Of a DNA stretch of 64,000 bases, positions 1-11,300 are shown piece after piece. The stretch is from assembly GCF_000090795.2 (NCBI RefSeq), contig NW_003546280.1, positions 135,855 to 199,854 on the forward strand, given 5' to 3'. The first letter of the stretch is position 1; the number at the start of each line of letters is the position of its first letter. Under the pieces are notes generated by a model that had not been told where the DNA came from, did no database searches, and saw only the letters and a program-made list of their open reading frames with translations. This stretch comes from Amphimedon queenslandica. Lineage: Eukaryota > Porifera > Demospongiae > Haplosclerida > Niphatidae. Both the position numbers and the translations under genes were made by a program.

Positions 1-1056
1 TGGTGTTCTCATTCATTACTTTACTCTTGTATCTTGGATGTGGATGGGAGCTGAGGCTTTGCTGATGTTTCAGAAACTGGTCATTGTATTTATGAATGTG
101 ACATGGAAATATCTTCTTGCTGTCTCAATTGCATGCTGGAGTAAGAGAATTACCAGTGTTAACTTATGATTTAATTTGTTTTATATTAACATGCAGCCTT
201 GCCTATTCTCCCAATTGTTATAACATTGGCACTTAATCAAGATGTGTACATACATGTACATAGTGGAAGGAAATTGTAAGCACTACATAATAGTACAAAT
301 TACTTGCATTTTTCTTAATTCCTCTTTTTGTTGCATAGTTGCTTCATTGGTGAATTGATACCATTCCTTGTTGCATTTCTACTACCAATTCTTCTCATAT
401 TTATCTTTAATGTGGTAATGTACATCCTCATCATTCGTGCCATTTTCCTTTACACAATTGACAAGAACAAAAGAATGGGCAAGCCTGCACTCACCAAATA
501 TGAAGCAATCAAAATGCTGATATCTTATTTTGGTATCTTGATACTCTTTGGTCTCACGTGGCTGTTTGCTGTCTTCACGTTCATTACTGAGCCTAACGTC
601 TCATTCATGATTCAGTTCTTCTTTGCTTTCTTCAATACATTCCAAGGCTTCTTTATATTTCTCTTCTTTGTCCTATTAAACAGTGATGTCAGAAGTAACT
701 ATGTATCACTATTCCGCCGCTGGAGATCAAAGAAACCACCTTCCACTGCAGTAACTACAGCCGCTGCCAAGTACAACCGAACTTCATCGTTAAATGATAA
801 GTTTAATTTAATTCCACATGAACCATCTCATGATGAAATTAATCCGCCAAATTTATGCAATGACACAAGCTCTGATGTGGCTAATGGCTCTACAAAAGAT
901 GCAAGCTTAAAGGAAGAAGATATCATGCATGATGGAGATAAAGGTTTTATTGATGATGATGAATTGATGATGTCGGAGTTTGGTAGCATTCGTTTTCAAC
1001 GGTATCTTAGTGTACGAGGCAAACACTACGTAGAGAAAATTGAAGTCGACTTGTAA
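1..1056 (+). CDS. Adhesion-family G-protein-coupled receptor, 3' part only
   Basis: The C-terminal half of a class B2 (adhesion) seven-transmembrane receptor; the 5' part lies outside the window. Exons 1-140, 197-275 and 339-1056 join in frame. The first exon encodes a TM3-like segment with the family pattern SWMWMGAEAL. The last exon carries hydrophobic TM5 to TM7, including the family-typical LFGLTWLFAVFTF and FFAFFNTFQGFFIFLFF stretches and the short helix ending LNSDVRSNY. A cytoplasmic tail of about 100 residues follows, rich in S, T, D and E, ending at a TAA at 1054-1056. The ligand and extracellular domains cannot be judged from this fragment. The gene converges with EXOSC6, whose stop lies about 90 bp away. 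Confidence 0.85.
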
Positions 1057-1147
1057 TGTCAGCACATTAAAAAACTAATAACAGTATTGATTATTATTAA
1101 AACCAAGTATTGTTAATGTTTGTATTTACAAAAAATAGTATTTTTGA

Positions 1148-2423
1148 TTATGCTAAATCCTTCAAATATTGTCTTACTCTTTCGTGATATCTTAGACCTC
1201 CTTCAATACAGGCCTCCAACAACTGGGAGGAAACCGAATGAGACTCTGCCACACCCACTTGATAAACTCCACTTATTTCCCTTAACAATGGCAGATATAC
1301 AACAGATTTATATCCGATGACATCTTTGTTCTCATTAGCAGTACTATATTCTTCGGCAATTGTTGGGTCATAGTAAATGTTGCTAGCTTTATCACTGTAA
1401 GACTAGAAGTTATTAGGGTAGGAATATTATTATTACTATTGCTATTATTATTCAGTTACTTGCCACAGTGCATGCTGTAGGAAGATCCTTCATTTCAATA
1501 CCACTTGTTGCCAAGGCAATAGATGCACACAAAATGGCCGCTGTGAGCATGCTGCCATCATTCTCAAGTACGACTATGTTAACCAGTGTTTCAAGTTTTG
1601 GAAACGTTTCCTACAAAACAACAAACATACACAATAAACAACAACAACAACGTACGGTCCTAATGGCTCCAACAATTGCTTCGCTTATGATCGAGGACAT
1701 AAATTTCTCTTCCTTTAATAATATCAAAGTGTAATTAATGATAAATTATTAGGATCACCCACCTGCTGTGACGGTTTTTGAAAATGACAAGAAAAAGGAG
1801 CAAATTTTACTTGACATAAGACTTGACCCTACAAAAATTTATTGGTTAATCTCTTCAAAATTCCGCCCCTCTTACCTCTAAGTTAAAATCTTTTTGTGTG
1901 TGTCTCGGACCAAGTATAGAACAAAGCACTTTAGTATCGCCAAGCTCAATGTAGGCGGAGCTAGTCACGTGGCTTACAATGCCAGATTGAATTGAAACTG
2001 GACGGATATCTGTACATGACCTTCCATCTTGACGTAACTGATTAGATCTGAGCTGAAAGAAAGGGAGAGAATAAAAGAGACAGAAAAAGGGGGAAGCAAT
2101 TTCAAATGATTTCATGGTTATCTAACTATTGAGTTATCTTCTTTCTTTTCCTTTAAACATAACAAAGGATTCCTGGTTGCTTCTGGAGCAAGATACCTGT
2201 TTCTTCTTCCACTTCCAGCTCCAGCCATATTCTTCCACGTTGGAAGGCGTGGCTTTATAATTAATTAACAGAGACTTACAGTCAGTTTCTGAGTTTCACA
2301 GTTTGGTTTTCTTTCTTTCTCGATTATTTCCACCAAAGATTCGCTAGGCTCTATTCTACAGAACTTTAAAGGACTCTGGTTGGTTTTTGGAGTTGGAGCC
2401 GTGTTATCTCGTTCATCTGACAT
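1148..2423 (-). CDS. EXOSC6: Exosome complex subunit EXOSC6 (MTR3), RNase PH-like
   Basis: A structural RNase PH-fold subunit of the RNA exosome ring, which channels RNA to 3'-5' nucleases in nucleus and cytoplasm. Exons on the minus strand, 5' to 3': 2423-2280, 2252-2197, 2047-1876, 1828-1763, 1712-1656, 1610-1464, 1402-1148; all phases close and give 298 residues. The body matches MTR3: LRQDGRS, then GDTKVLCSILGPR, then LENDGSMLTAAILCASIALA, then a C-terminal helix. Like animal MTR3 it lacks an obvious phosphorolytic active site. The first exon adds about 56 residues beyond the usual start; an internal ATG at 2228 would give a 242-residue protein closer to the human form. The last intron uses a GC donor (GCAAGT at 1463). 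Confidence 0.88.
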
Positions 2424-3602
2424 CCGGGGACCCTGTACAGTAAGAAGTTAGGCTTTAAAACGAGCTTTAAAATCATCAAACGTTAAACTAGGGGCAGTGT
2501 GTTGGTTTTAATTCTAAACAATGTGGATGTAAACCAGAGAAACCTTTTGAGAACCTTCTACAGTCGTTAGAGCGAGGCTTTTGTGCTTTAATCCTTTAAA
2601 ATCGTAACAGCTTTTTTGAAAGAGCAACCAACTAAGCTTACCAGGCCTTTTCAAGTTTCTAGCATAAGTTACAAAGAAGTGGTAAGAAGCTGTAAGTGTC
2701 AAAAGTTTCATTAGATTAGCAGTACATGGCTATAACGCATTTACACAGTGTATAATGCAGTATTGTAGTGCCCGTTAGTATGTGTAGGTGGAAAAATCAC
2801 GTGCTGTTGCCCGGCGGTCCGGGTAGCCTAGTGGTTGAGGGGATGGGCCCAGACCTTGAGGCAAGAAGGTCCGGGTTCGAATCCCCGAAACCGCATTTGT
2901 AGACTTTCTTGTAAGTTCTTTAGATAGGTTATAAGCCGTGGCTGGCTTCAGTGGCATGCAATTACATGTAAGTACAATACACTGTGTCTAATATAGTTTA
3001 ATTAGTATGCATACAGAGCTTACATTATAATGCACACACAGCTTCAGACTACATTACAGGTTTGTACAGTGCTGGTGACACTCTTCCATTGGCTACCATT
3101 ACTCATAGAGTGCACGCTATGAGTACTGGTAGTCTGTGGGGGGGGGGTGCCATTGGTACTGTATAGATCTGTAGAGCTTATCATGCAATTGTGTATACAT
3201 ACATGAAGCCTCATACTTAATAGTAATATACATACAGAGCCTTTACATGTACTTAAATAGTAACATTATACATACAGAGCCTCATACACACATACACACA
3301 CGCCAATTTTTTTTCTTTTTTTATTTAAAATTTCAAAGAAATAAAAGAAATGAAAATAAAAATCAATAAGTTAAAAATAATAAGTGAAAATAAGTTAATA
3401 AAATAATAAAAATAATAAGTTCAAAGAAATAAAAATAGAATTTAAATTAATTTCAATAAATAAATAAAATAAAATAACATTTAAATTAATTTCAAGTAGT
3501 AAAAATTAAGGTTTGTTATTAATTATTTTAAGTTAATAGATCTATGATCACGTGATCACTGTAAGTTTTGAAAGTTTAAATTTCAAACTCAAAGATTAGA
3601 TC
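2424..3602. other. Gene-free stretch between EXOSC6 and the Schlafen-like gene
   Basis: No convincing coding exon. It holds a tRNA-like element near 2815-2896, several degenerate repeats of the phrase ACATACAGAGCC (about 3010-3280), an A/T-only tract of roughly 250 bp (3300-3540), and the palindrome GATCACGTGATC at 3546-3557 close to the next start codon. A possible non-coding 5' exon of EXOSC6 could lie around 2430-2710 but cannot be shown. Confidence 0.6.
2815..2896 (+). repeat. tRNA-derived sequence (tRNA pseudogene or SINE head)
   Basis: Contains an A-box-like TAGCCTAGTGGTT and a perfect B-box core GGTTCGAATCC, and ends ACCGCA. The outer five acceptor pairs (GCGGT with ACCGC) form, but the next two do not, and the T stem has a mismatch. 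The region where an anticodon arm should be folds only as GACCTT with AAGGTC around an odd loop. This fits a SINE head or decayed tRNA better than a working tRNA. Confidence 0.5.
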
Positions 3603-5563
3603 ATGCCTTTGACAAGAGTAGGCAAAAGAAGCAGGAAAGAACTTACAGAAGAGAACAATGAAGAAGGAAGCAAGGTTAGTAGATGCTCAACTCGCCATTA
3701 ATTACCCGTATCTTCCTCTAGAAGAAAAAACAGAAGCGGGGACTGTCACGTGTTTTGTAAATTAAAAATATACATTATTATAATTATAATGTCTTGTTTC
3801 ATTTGATTACAGAGTATTGTATGAATTTGATCGAATGGATTATCAGTCAGACAAATGGCACACGTTAATAAGAACGATACCTGAGGATATAGTAGAGTTT
3901 GCAAAGGTTAGGATCAATTCATGCTAGCACTCACAGAAACATGCAATCTTATGGCCAGTTTTTAAAAAGATAATTTGTATTTTAGATCACTTCTCGAATT
4001 GTCTGCTCTTTTTTAAATGGATCAGGTGGGATTCTATGCTTTGGCTGTAGATCAAATGGTAATGCGTTAAAATTAATTATTATAACATGTCAACTCTCTT
4101 TCTCTCTCTCTCTCCTTCTCTCAGGTAGGATATATGGTGAAAAGATAAACAGGAAAGAGGAGGATAATATTCGTCTCCTCATTGATGACACTATGAAGAG
4201 ATTCCACCCTTTTATTTCGCCATCTCATTACAGGTACTTTATGTCCATAATTATAACTACGTGACTAATTCTGTCAGCCTAGCATTTCTAAAACTATACT
4301 GCCATGTAGTGAACGTTAGATAGAAACCTCCTGGTAATTGTGGTAGAATAGTATGCAGGGTTTCCCACAGGATTTAAGTATAGTGCTAAAATGGCTAAAT
4401 TTTGTCAAAAATGAAAAGTAGAGATTTCCCAATTTTAAAAAATTTTTCTGATACATGTACTAGATATTATTTTTTTATTTTTAGGATAAATTTCATCACT
4501 GTTAAGTCTCGTTATAATACCTCTAGTGCACCGAATTGTGTCCTTGAGATAAAGGTGGAGAAAGGTGACCCACACGAACTATATGAAACTGAGTATCACG
4601 AGGTAGTCCCCTAGCAGAAACCAACTTAGTACTTTAGTTGTTTTAGGTATTTTTAAGAACTGACGAGGGAGAACCATATGGTCCTTTATCGCCTCACGAA
4701 ATAAAGCGTCATGTACTACAGCAGTACAGAAAGGTGTGGCAAGTTAATTAATGATGGGCGGAGTTATGTGGGTGTGGTTTTAATAGTAATTATTATGGTT
4801 ATAACAATTACAATTATTATTTTAGAAATTGGAATCAAAGTCTAATTTATGTAACATGTTAAAAGATAAGAAGAAAGCAATTGCACATGTTAGACCGTCG
4901 AGGCGTGATACAACTACGAGTGCTCCTGTCAATAAAACTGTATCGGTACCACACCCACTTACTATTAGCCAAAAGGCCGTATTACCTAAGGTATGTACGT
5001 CTTGTCCAAGTACCAATATTACTGTCACTGTACAGCCTAGTACTGATCATAAAGATGGTGTTGAGAGCACTTCTCTTCAGTCAACAAAGGATAGTCTTGG
5101 AATGGATAATGAAGCTAAGGATAGTCTTGGAATGGATAATGGAGCTAAGGGTAGTCTTGGAATGGATAATGAAGCTAAGGGTAGTCTTGGAATGGATAAT
5201 GAAGCTAAGGATAGTAATGGACTTAATAATAAAACTAAAACTGCTAGTGCTAAAGATACTCTTAAAGATAAGGATAGTCGTGGAATAATCAGTAAAACTT
5301 CTCATGGTCTTGTAACAAATCAAAAAGCTACTAACAAGAGTCGTCCTAACAAGGGCCAGCCTTCTACTTATGCAAAGAAAAGTCATTGTCCTCCTTTCAT
5401 CCTTCCTCCTCCTCCTCCTCCTCCTTTTGCCTGTCATAATAATGGACCCTTTCACTATCCAGGCTATCAACCACACTTCATTCCGCCTGCTCAAGGATAT
5501 TCTGCCGGTTACAGAAACCATGGGCATTGTTACAATCATCATTACAATCATTATCACCATTGA
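3603..5563 (+). CDS. Schlafen-like protein with AlbA_2 domain and repetitive C-terminal tail
   Basis: Eight exons (3603-3674, 3722-3756, 3813-3906, 3986-4058, 4125-4233, 4485-4602, 4647-4733, 4826-5563) join in phase to about 441 residues. Residues ~35-150 resemble the Schlafen AlbA_2 domain: EDIVEFAK, then SRIVCSFLNGSGGILCFG, then RIYGEKINRKEEDNIRLLID. In mammalian Schlafens this fold binds or cuts tRNA/rRNA; whether this one is active is not shown. The last exon is low complexity: a ten-residue unit close to DSLGMDNEAK in four tandem copies (about 5087-5216), then a run of nine prolines and a His/Tyr/Asn-rich end (HYNHYHH). The closest vertebrate relative in size and layout may be SLFNL1, but the match rests on the domain only. 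Start chosen as the first in-frame ATG with a lysine-rich leader, 46 bp after a CACGTG palindrome. Confidence 0.7.
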
Positions 5564-5778
5564 GTGAATAAATTGTTCTTTACACTGCCTGTGTTTGTCA
5601 CTTAGTGTTGTTTTTGTGATTCTCGTGATTATATATTATCTCATTGAATGAATCTTCTGTGTATATTCAGTTTATTGATTATCATTTATCAACATTGATT
5701 TATCAGTTTTTCTGATTTATAATCATAAAATAAAACTTCAATAATAATAATAACAACAACAGAAGTTTCTGATAGTCA

Positions 5779-7102
5779 TCAGTAGTGCATATGCTCTTCA
5801 TCCACTTGCTGTATGACAGTACATTCAGTTTGGAATCCATTCTTTCCTTCCTTCCAGCAGCTACTGCTACAAGTAAACACAAGGACAGTACCATATTCCA
5901 CCACTGGTAGTCTCAAGGCCCCTTGTACGTGGTCCTGAAATTTCAGATCCTCCTGAAGCAAGTATATGATCTGTGGCAGTAGTTGCAGCTCAAATACAAG
6001 TGGGCCACCACAGTGATTGCATGAAGGAATCTCGTTAATGTCTTGTAATGACAGGGGCTGACCACCACGCTGATACCTATTGTAATAGTACATGCATAGA
6101 AAATAACTCCAGCAAAAATATTCAGTATACGTACCTGACTAATTGCTGTGGGCATTTTGTCATCTCTTCCTTAAATTTTAAGAACCTTCTGTGAACATCA
6201 GTGACCCTCTCATACCCCTCTCCTCCTCCTCCTCCTTCTCCCCTTTCTTCTTGCCATTGTGGATTCTCTTTATAATAAGCTTCCATTAGCTCTATCTCTC
6301 TACTATCACTCGATGACACTTCATTGATGATAAGTTCACTGACTGGTAATACACTTATGTAATACGATGGGTAACACAAAGAATCACCATTGCTATGATA
6401 GTATGGATTAGTAGTAGTATTTACTGATACTGTATTGATTTGATCAGCTCCACTAATGTTTAATTGATCAAATGAATCAGTGACTGTTGATATATCACTG
6501 GATAATGGTAAGGTACCATGTAATAGCCTATGAAGTATAAGGAGGTACTGAATAACAAACCTTTTCGCTACTTTCTCTTACTCTTCATTAGTTTCAGTTC
6601 CCCAATCATGAGCGTCATCACACCATTCATAGCCAATGCTAGTATTTACAGGTGGGCCTTCTCCCGCCTCAAGTTGTGAGGGGGTGTCCCTCTTTTGAGA
6701 CCGTAAGACTAACCACCCACTAGGCAGAAAAGCAAAATTAAATGTAATAATTGGATGTTAGGTTACCACCCGCGGAATTAATTAGTTTAACCTTTTGTGT
6801 GACCAACAAGATGGCTGACTGCAACAAAAAATGTGAAGTAGTCTGTGATATGGGGAGCCTTCTAGTGGACAGTAGGCCTGAAGTAGGTGGAGCATGAATC
6901 CATTGCAGCTGGAACAAGATGGAGGAACAGAGAGGACTACTTCTGGAAAGAAATCCTAATATTTTTAGTTAAAAATAAAGTCGTTAATTGCAATGTATCT
7001 CACTGGAAAACCTCCTAATTTGTTTTCAAACGGTGAAAGCGAAGGAGAAGAACAGTGACCATCAGAAACAGCTAAAAGCAAAGGACTATGAGGGGTCGCC
7101 AT
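5779..7102 (-). CDS. PDCD2L: Programmed cell death 2-like protein (PDCD2L)
   Basis: Ribosome-biogenesis chaperone family; the PDCD2 branch escorts uS5 and PDCD2L may act in the same export pathway (family knowledge). The N-terminal exon (from 7102) ends KLGGFP. The next exon has a Cys pair in PPSCSSC followed by [19 protein letters not shown], a PDCD2L signature. Middle exons (6122-6379 and around 6600) hold the acidic linker and YPSYYISV. The last coding exon carries [28 protein letters not shown] and [15 protein letters not shown], the C-terminal PDCD2_C domain. The exon 1 to exon 2 junction near 7003/6947 does not close in phase with a plain GT-AG pair (see findings). The gene is head to head with N6AMT1, start codons 56 bp apart. 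Confidence 0.85.
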
Positions 7103-7158
7103 GTGAGCACGTGGTTAAAGTACACGGTGTTTTACTGGAGTATCCTGTATCCAATTTC
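7103..7158. promoter_or_regulatory. 56-bp divergent start-codon interval, PDCD2L/N6AMT1
   Basis: The two start codons point away from each other with only 56 bp between them, so transcripts and 5' leaders must overlap or start within coding sequence of the partner. A CACGTG E-box sits inside at 7108-7113. Confidence 0.65.
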
Positions 7159-7578
7159 ATGACCTGCATTCCAACTCCAGATTATTCTCATTTGAAATGC
7201 TATGATAGTGTGTATGAGCCATCAGAGGACTCATTCCTATTCCTTGATGCTTTGGAACAGGAACAGGATTTTTTGAAGCAAATTAAGTATGCATAAACTG
7301 AATTGATCTTGGAGGGTCAATAATTTTGCATATAATTTTTAGTCCTTTGATTTGTGTTGAAGTTGGTTCTGGATCGGGTATAATTTTAACATTTCTTGCC
7401 TCAATCTTAGGCGGAAAATCTCACTACATGTATGTCACATTTATTATTATTATTAATTATTATTATTATTAATATAGTGGCATTGATATTAATGAGAAAG
7501 CTTCCCAATGCACACAGCAATCACTTTGTCATCATTCCATTCAAAACTATGACTGCATCTGTGACAATATGGTAAAAA

Positions 7579-7612
<34 letters not shown>

Positions 7613-7906
7613 ATTATGATATAGCATCACTCAAAATTTTTGTTTATTATTAATTTTTGTTCAAATTTATCTGTCGCAGTTAGATTCTCTTAGCTCAAGA
7701 ATGAGAGGTACTGTTGATGTACTCCTGTTCAATCCTCCATATGTGCCCACTCCATCTGATGAAGTAAGGACTAAATGCATCAAAGCATTGAGGTACTGTA
7801 TGTACGGTAATTATGTAACCCGTCAAACAGGTTGGGGGTACTGGTCTGTCTGCTTCTTGGGCTGGAGGAATGCATGGGAGAGAAGTAAGTTGAAATGATG
7901 ATGATG

Positions 7907-7950
<44 letters not shown>

Positions 7951-8245
7951 CATTTGTATTTGTAATTTGAACTTGTGAAGGTAATAGATTTGTTATTGCC
8001 TCAAGTGGATTCATTCCTTAGCGATGGAGGTGTTTTTTATCTGTTGACTGTGGAAGAGAATAGGCCTGGTAGGCTGCAATTTATTAGCTTTATTTTATAT
8101 ATTTTTATGTGTAGGTGAGATATGTCAGTTAATGGCTGCCAAAGGTTTGATTGCTAGTAAAGTCTTAACGAGAAGAGCAAGAAATGAGCTACTAACAGTT
8201 TTAAAATTTATAAAAAAAAAATTAAGCAAAGATGATTTAAAATGA
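7159..8245 (+). CDS. N6AMT1: HemK2 methyltransferase (N6AMT1), eRF1 glutamine methylation
   Basis: An S-adenosylmethionine-dependent methyltransferase which, with TRMT112, methylates the GGQ glutamine of eRF1; also reported on histone H4 lysine 12 (family knowledge). The first exon reads [11 protein letters not shown] and continues [19 protein letters not shown], as in HemK2. Exon from 7343: VEVGSGSG, the SAM-binding glycine loop. Next: GIDINEKA, the acidic motif II. Exon from about 7681: [13 protein letters not shown], with the catalytic NPPY. Then [12 protein letters not shown] and the C-terminal [14 protein letters not shown], ending with a lysine-rich tail at TGA 8243-8245. Several introns consist largely of ATT repeats. 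No feature looks degenerate. Confidence 0.9.
7902..7952 (+). repeat. (ATT)n microsatellite in an N6AMT1 intron
   Basis: About 50 bp of TTA/ATT repeat after the donor GTAAGT at 7886. Two more ATT arrays lie in the preceding introns (7441-7474 and 7580-7612). Confidence 0.9.
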
Positions 8246-8363
8246 ATCAGTTACAAATTGCAGTTATTAAGGGCGTGGCTCATTTTGCATTGAGAGGGTG
8301 TGGCCGAAGTTATTATTAGTTTTGGCGCCATTGGCGGGTACACACGTGAGGAGTTATTATAAG
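8246..8363 (+). promoter_or_regulatory. RFC1 promoter with two E2F-like sites and an E-box
   Basis: In the 118 bp between the N6AMT1 stop and the RFC1 start there is TTTGGCGC at 8321-8328 (matches the E2F consensus TTTSSCGC), TTGGCGGG at 8331-8338 (E2F-like) and CACGTG at 8343-8348. E2F control would suit a DNA-replication gene; this is inference from motif match only. Confidence 0.45.
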
Positions 8364-11300
8364 ATGGACATCAGAGGATTCTTTAAAGCAAAAATTAAAG
8401 AGAAAGTAAAACATATGTGCTAAGTTTATATTACTTTATAGTTTGGCAACAAACAGGCCGCCATTAAGGAAGATGAAGACGATTTTAAGAGCGTAAAGAG
8501 AAGGAGAACTGGAGATAAAAGGAAGAAGCCTCGTCCCCGTATTTTAAGTGATTCTGGTATGATAACAATCATTATATAATTCATTTCTATTAATACACTA
8601 ATAGACGACGAGGAAAAAAAGGAGACAAAGTTTGTAACAAATTTATCAATTTGTTTTTAATTCACTGTATCATGTAGGCGTGTCAAGACCACACCTCCTG
8701 CTGCAAAAGAGGTAGAGCTAAGGAGATCTACGTGAGTTCATTATTTATATAATAATTATTATATTTTTGTAATAGGAGGATTACACCTTTGAAAGAAAAA
8801 CATGGCCATTTAAAAAAACCTAAGTATTAACCCTTTTGAATTTAACCCTTTCATATTCTTATTGTGTACGTACATGTATAGTAAAGCCACACCCATTAAG
8901 ACGAAGAATAGGAAAGAGATTTCATCAGCTGAGGAATTCTTTGGTTCTGCTCCTGTAGCCACACCCACTAGCAATAAGAAAAGTACAAAAAAAGAAGAGC
9001 CTAAAGAGACACGCCCACAAGATATAGCAGCTGAAAAACCAGCAAAAGGAAAGAGAAAAATACAATATATTGATATTGAAGAAGAAGTAAGTCATTTTAT
9101 TTTGATGTTATTACTTATTACCCTCTTCTCTCTCCCCCCCTCTCTCTTTTATAGCCACCTGCTCAAAAGCTTAAGTTGTTACGTGATAAAGATCAAAAGG
9201 ATTTGTCGACTGATAAAGGACACGTCTCAGAATCACCCCCTCTCCCTCCTCCGGCACATATTGATCTTACTTCATCATGTGAATCAGTCAAACAGGAACC
9301 TAAAACAATCAAACAGGAGCCTAAAAAAGTCAAACAGGAGCCTAAAAAAGTCAAACAGGAACCTAAACAAGTCAAACAGGAATCGAAGCCTGTCAAACAA
9401 GATAGTAAACCAGTTTCAGATGTAAAACCTACTGCATCAAGTGAGCCAGCGAAAAGGCAGAAATCGAGTACACCACCTGCAAAATCTGTCAAGCCTGTTA
9501 CTGTAAGGACTTTAGTATAAATTCTATACTGTGTGTATTTATGATTGATAGGAGGCTGAGACTGCTTTAAAGACTCCAGCCGCTAAAAGGTACGACAGCT
9601 ATCGTGAGTACATGAACAGAGGCGGGCCTAAAGCACCTGGATCTAAGGAAATACCACAAGTTAGGATGGAGACAGTTTTATTGTTATTTTTCCTTTTCCC
9701 TCACTCTCTTAGGGCGCCCCTAATTGCTTGTATGGTCTTACGTTTGTGTTCACTGGCGTGGGAGAGTCAATGGAGAGGGAGGAAGCAGCTGACATAGTTA
9801 AGAGTTATGGTGGTCGTGTTACAACTAGTTTGAGCAAGAAGACTAATTACCTGGTGGTTGGTGAGGGGGCGGGAGTCAGTAAACTATCACAGGTGCAGAC
9901 AATTTCTATTAATGCATGTACATGTACATGCCAGGGATGGGACGAAGTACATTTAAAAGTACTCTTAAGTAAAGTACAAGTACCTTGCAGTGGTACCTAA
10001 GTATAAGTACTGAACCAAAAATGAATTTGAGAGAATTCTTCATTTAGTACATTTTAAATATATTTTGTCTAATTTTATAGGCTAAATCTTTGAACGTTTG
10101 CGAGATTGATGAAGATGGTTTCTTAGAGCTTATAAGGACTCGTCCTGAGAGAAAGGGTGTGGTCACCACGCCCACAAACACAGGTGTAAAGTCTCGTAAA
10201 AGGAAGGGTAGCTCTAATGAACCCATACCCGTGACCACACCCCCTCCTGCCACTAAAAGACCATGTTATTCAGTTATGACACCTACTTCAACATTAACCA
10301 CACCCACAACCCCAACCACACCCACTGATCTAAGCTCTATTCCTACTTCATCATTTTATCCAACCACACCCACTTCAACGAAATCTGCAAAACCGAAAGG
10401 ACCCTGTAAGTCAATTTAATGATGTCACCTTTATTTAACTGTCTCTCTTAGCAACGTTATTGTGGGTTGATAAATACGCCCCAGCTAGTGTCAAGGGTAT
10501 CATTGGACAGCAAGGTGGAAAGAGCAATGCTAACAAACTCTTAGAGTGGCTGAAAGTTTGGCACAAGTATCATGGAGTGTCGGCAAGCACTAGGAAACTA
10601 ACTGGTAAGGGACATACAATCAATAACTCTATATTCAATCATTTGATGGTGCTGTCCTTATGTGTTCACATAGGAGAAGGTGTGTTTCATAAAGCAGCTC
10701 TATTATCCGGCCCACCTGGAATAGGGAAGACTACCACAGCTGTACTTGTTTGTAAAGTAAGAGAAATACATTTATGTACCTCCACTTTACTCACTCCATC
10801 TCTCCTTTATTATTACTTTCATATACGCATTAATGGTACACCTACTCCTTCTCTTCCTTAGGAATTAGATTACACATTCACTGAGCTAAATGCAAGTGCC
10901 ACTAGGAGCAGGAAGTCACTGCAACAGTTTGTAACCGACTCACTGTCCTCTCACTCAATGGACTCTTACATTACTGGCGGTAAGAGAAGCACCTGCCGAT
11001 AATTATACACATGTACATGTACATTCTCTTGTTATTATTGTGTGGTGTAGGTTCTCAGAGACACCATGTCCTTATAATGGATGAAGTTGATGGTATGGCT
11101 GGTAATGAAGACAGGGGAGGAGTAATGGTATGAGAGTATGAATGTTTGAGAATGAAATATTGTAGACTGTACACTAATCTATCACTCCGTATGTATTTTT
11201 TGTTTTTTTTTTGTGTTATTATTTTAGGAGTTGATACAGTTGATTAAGACATCCCGTGTCCCTATCATTTGCATCTGTAACGATCGTAGTCAAGCGAAAA

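Noticed and set aside
2815-2896. Functional tRNA gene
   Set aside because: Acceptor and T stems have mismatches and no convincing anticodon arm forms.
4881-5560. Long frames on both strands over the last exon of the Schlafen-like gene
   Set aside because: They mirror the 30-bp repeat and proline run of the real exon; no splice or start support.
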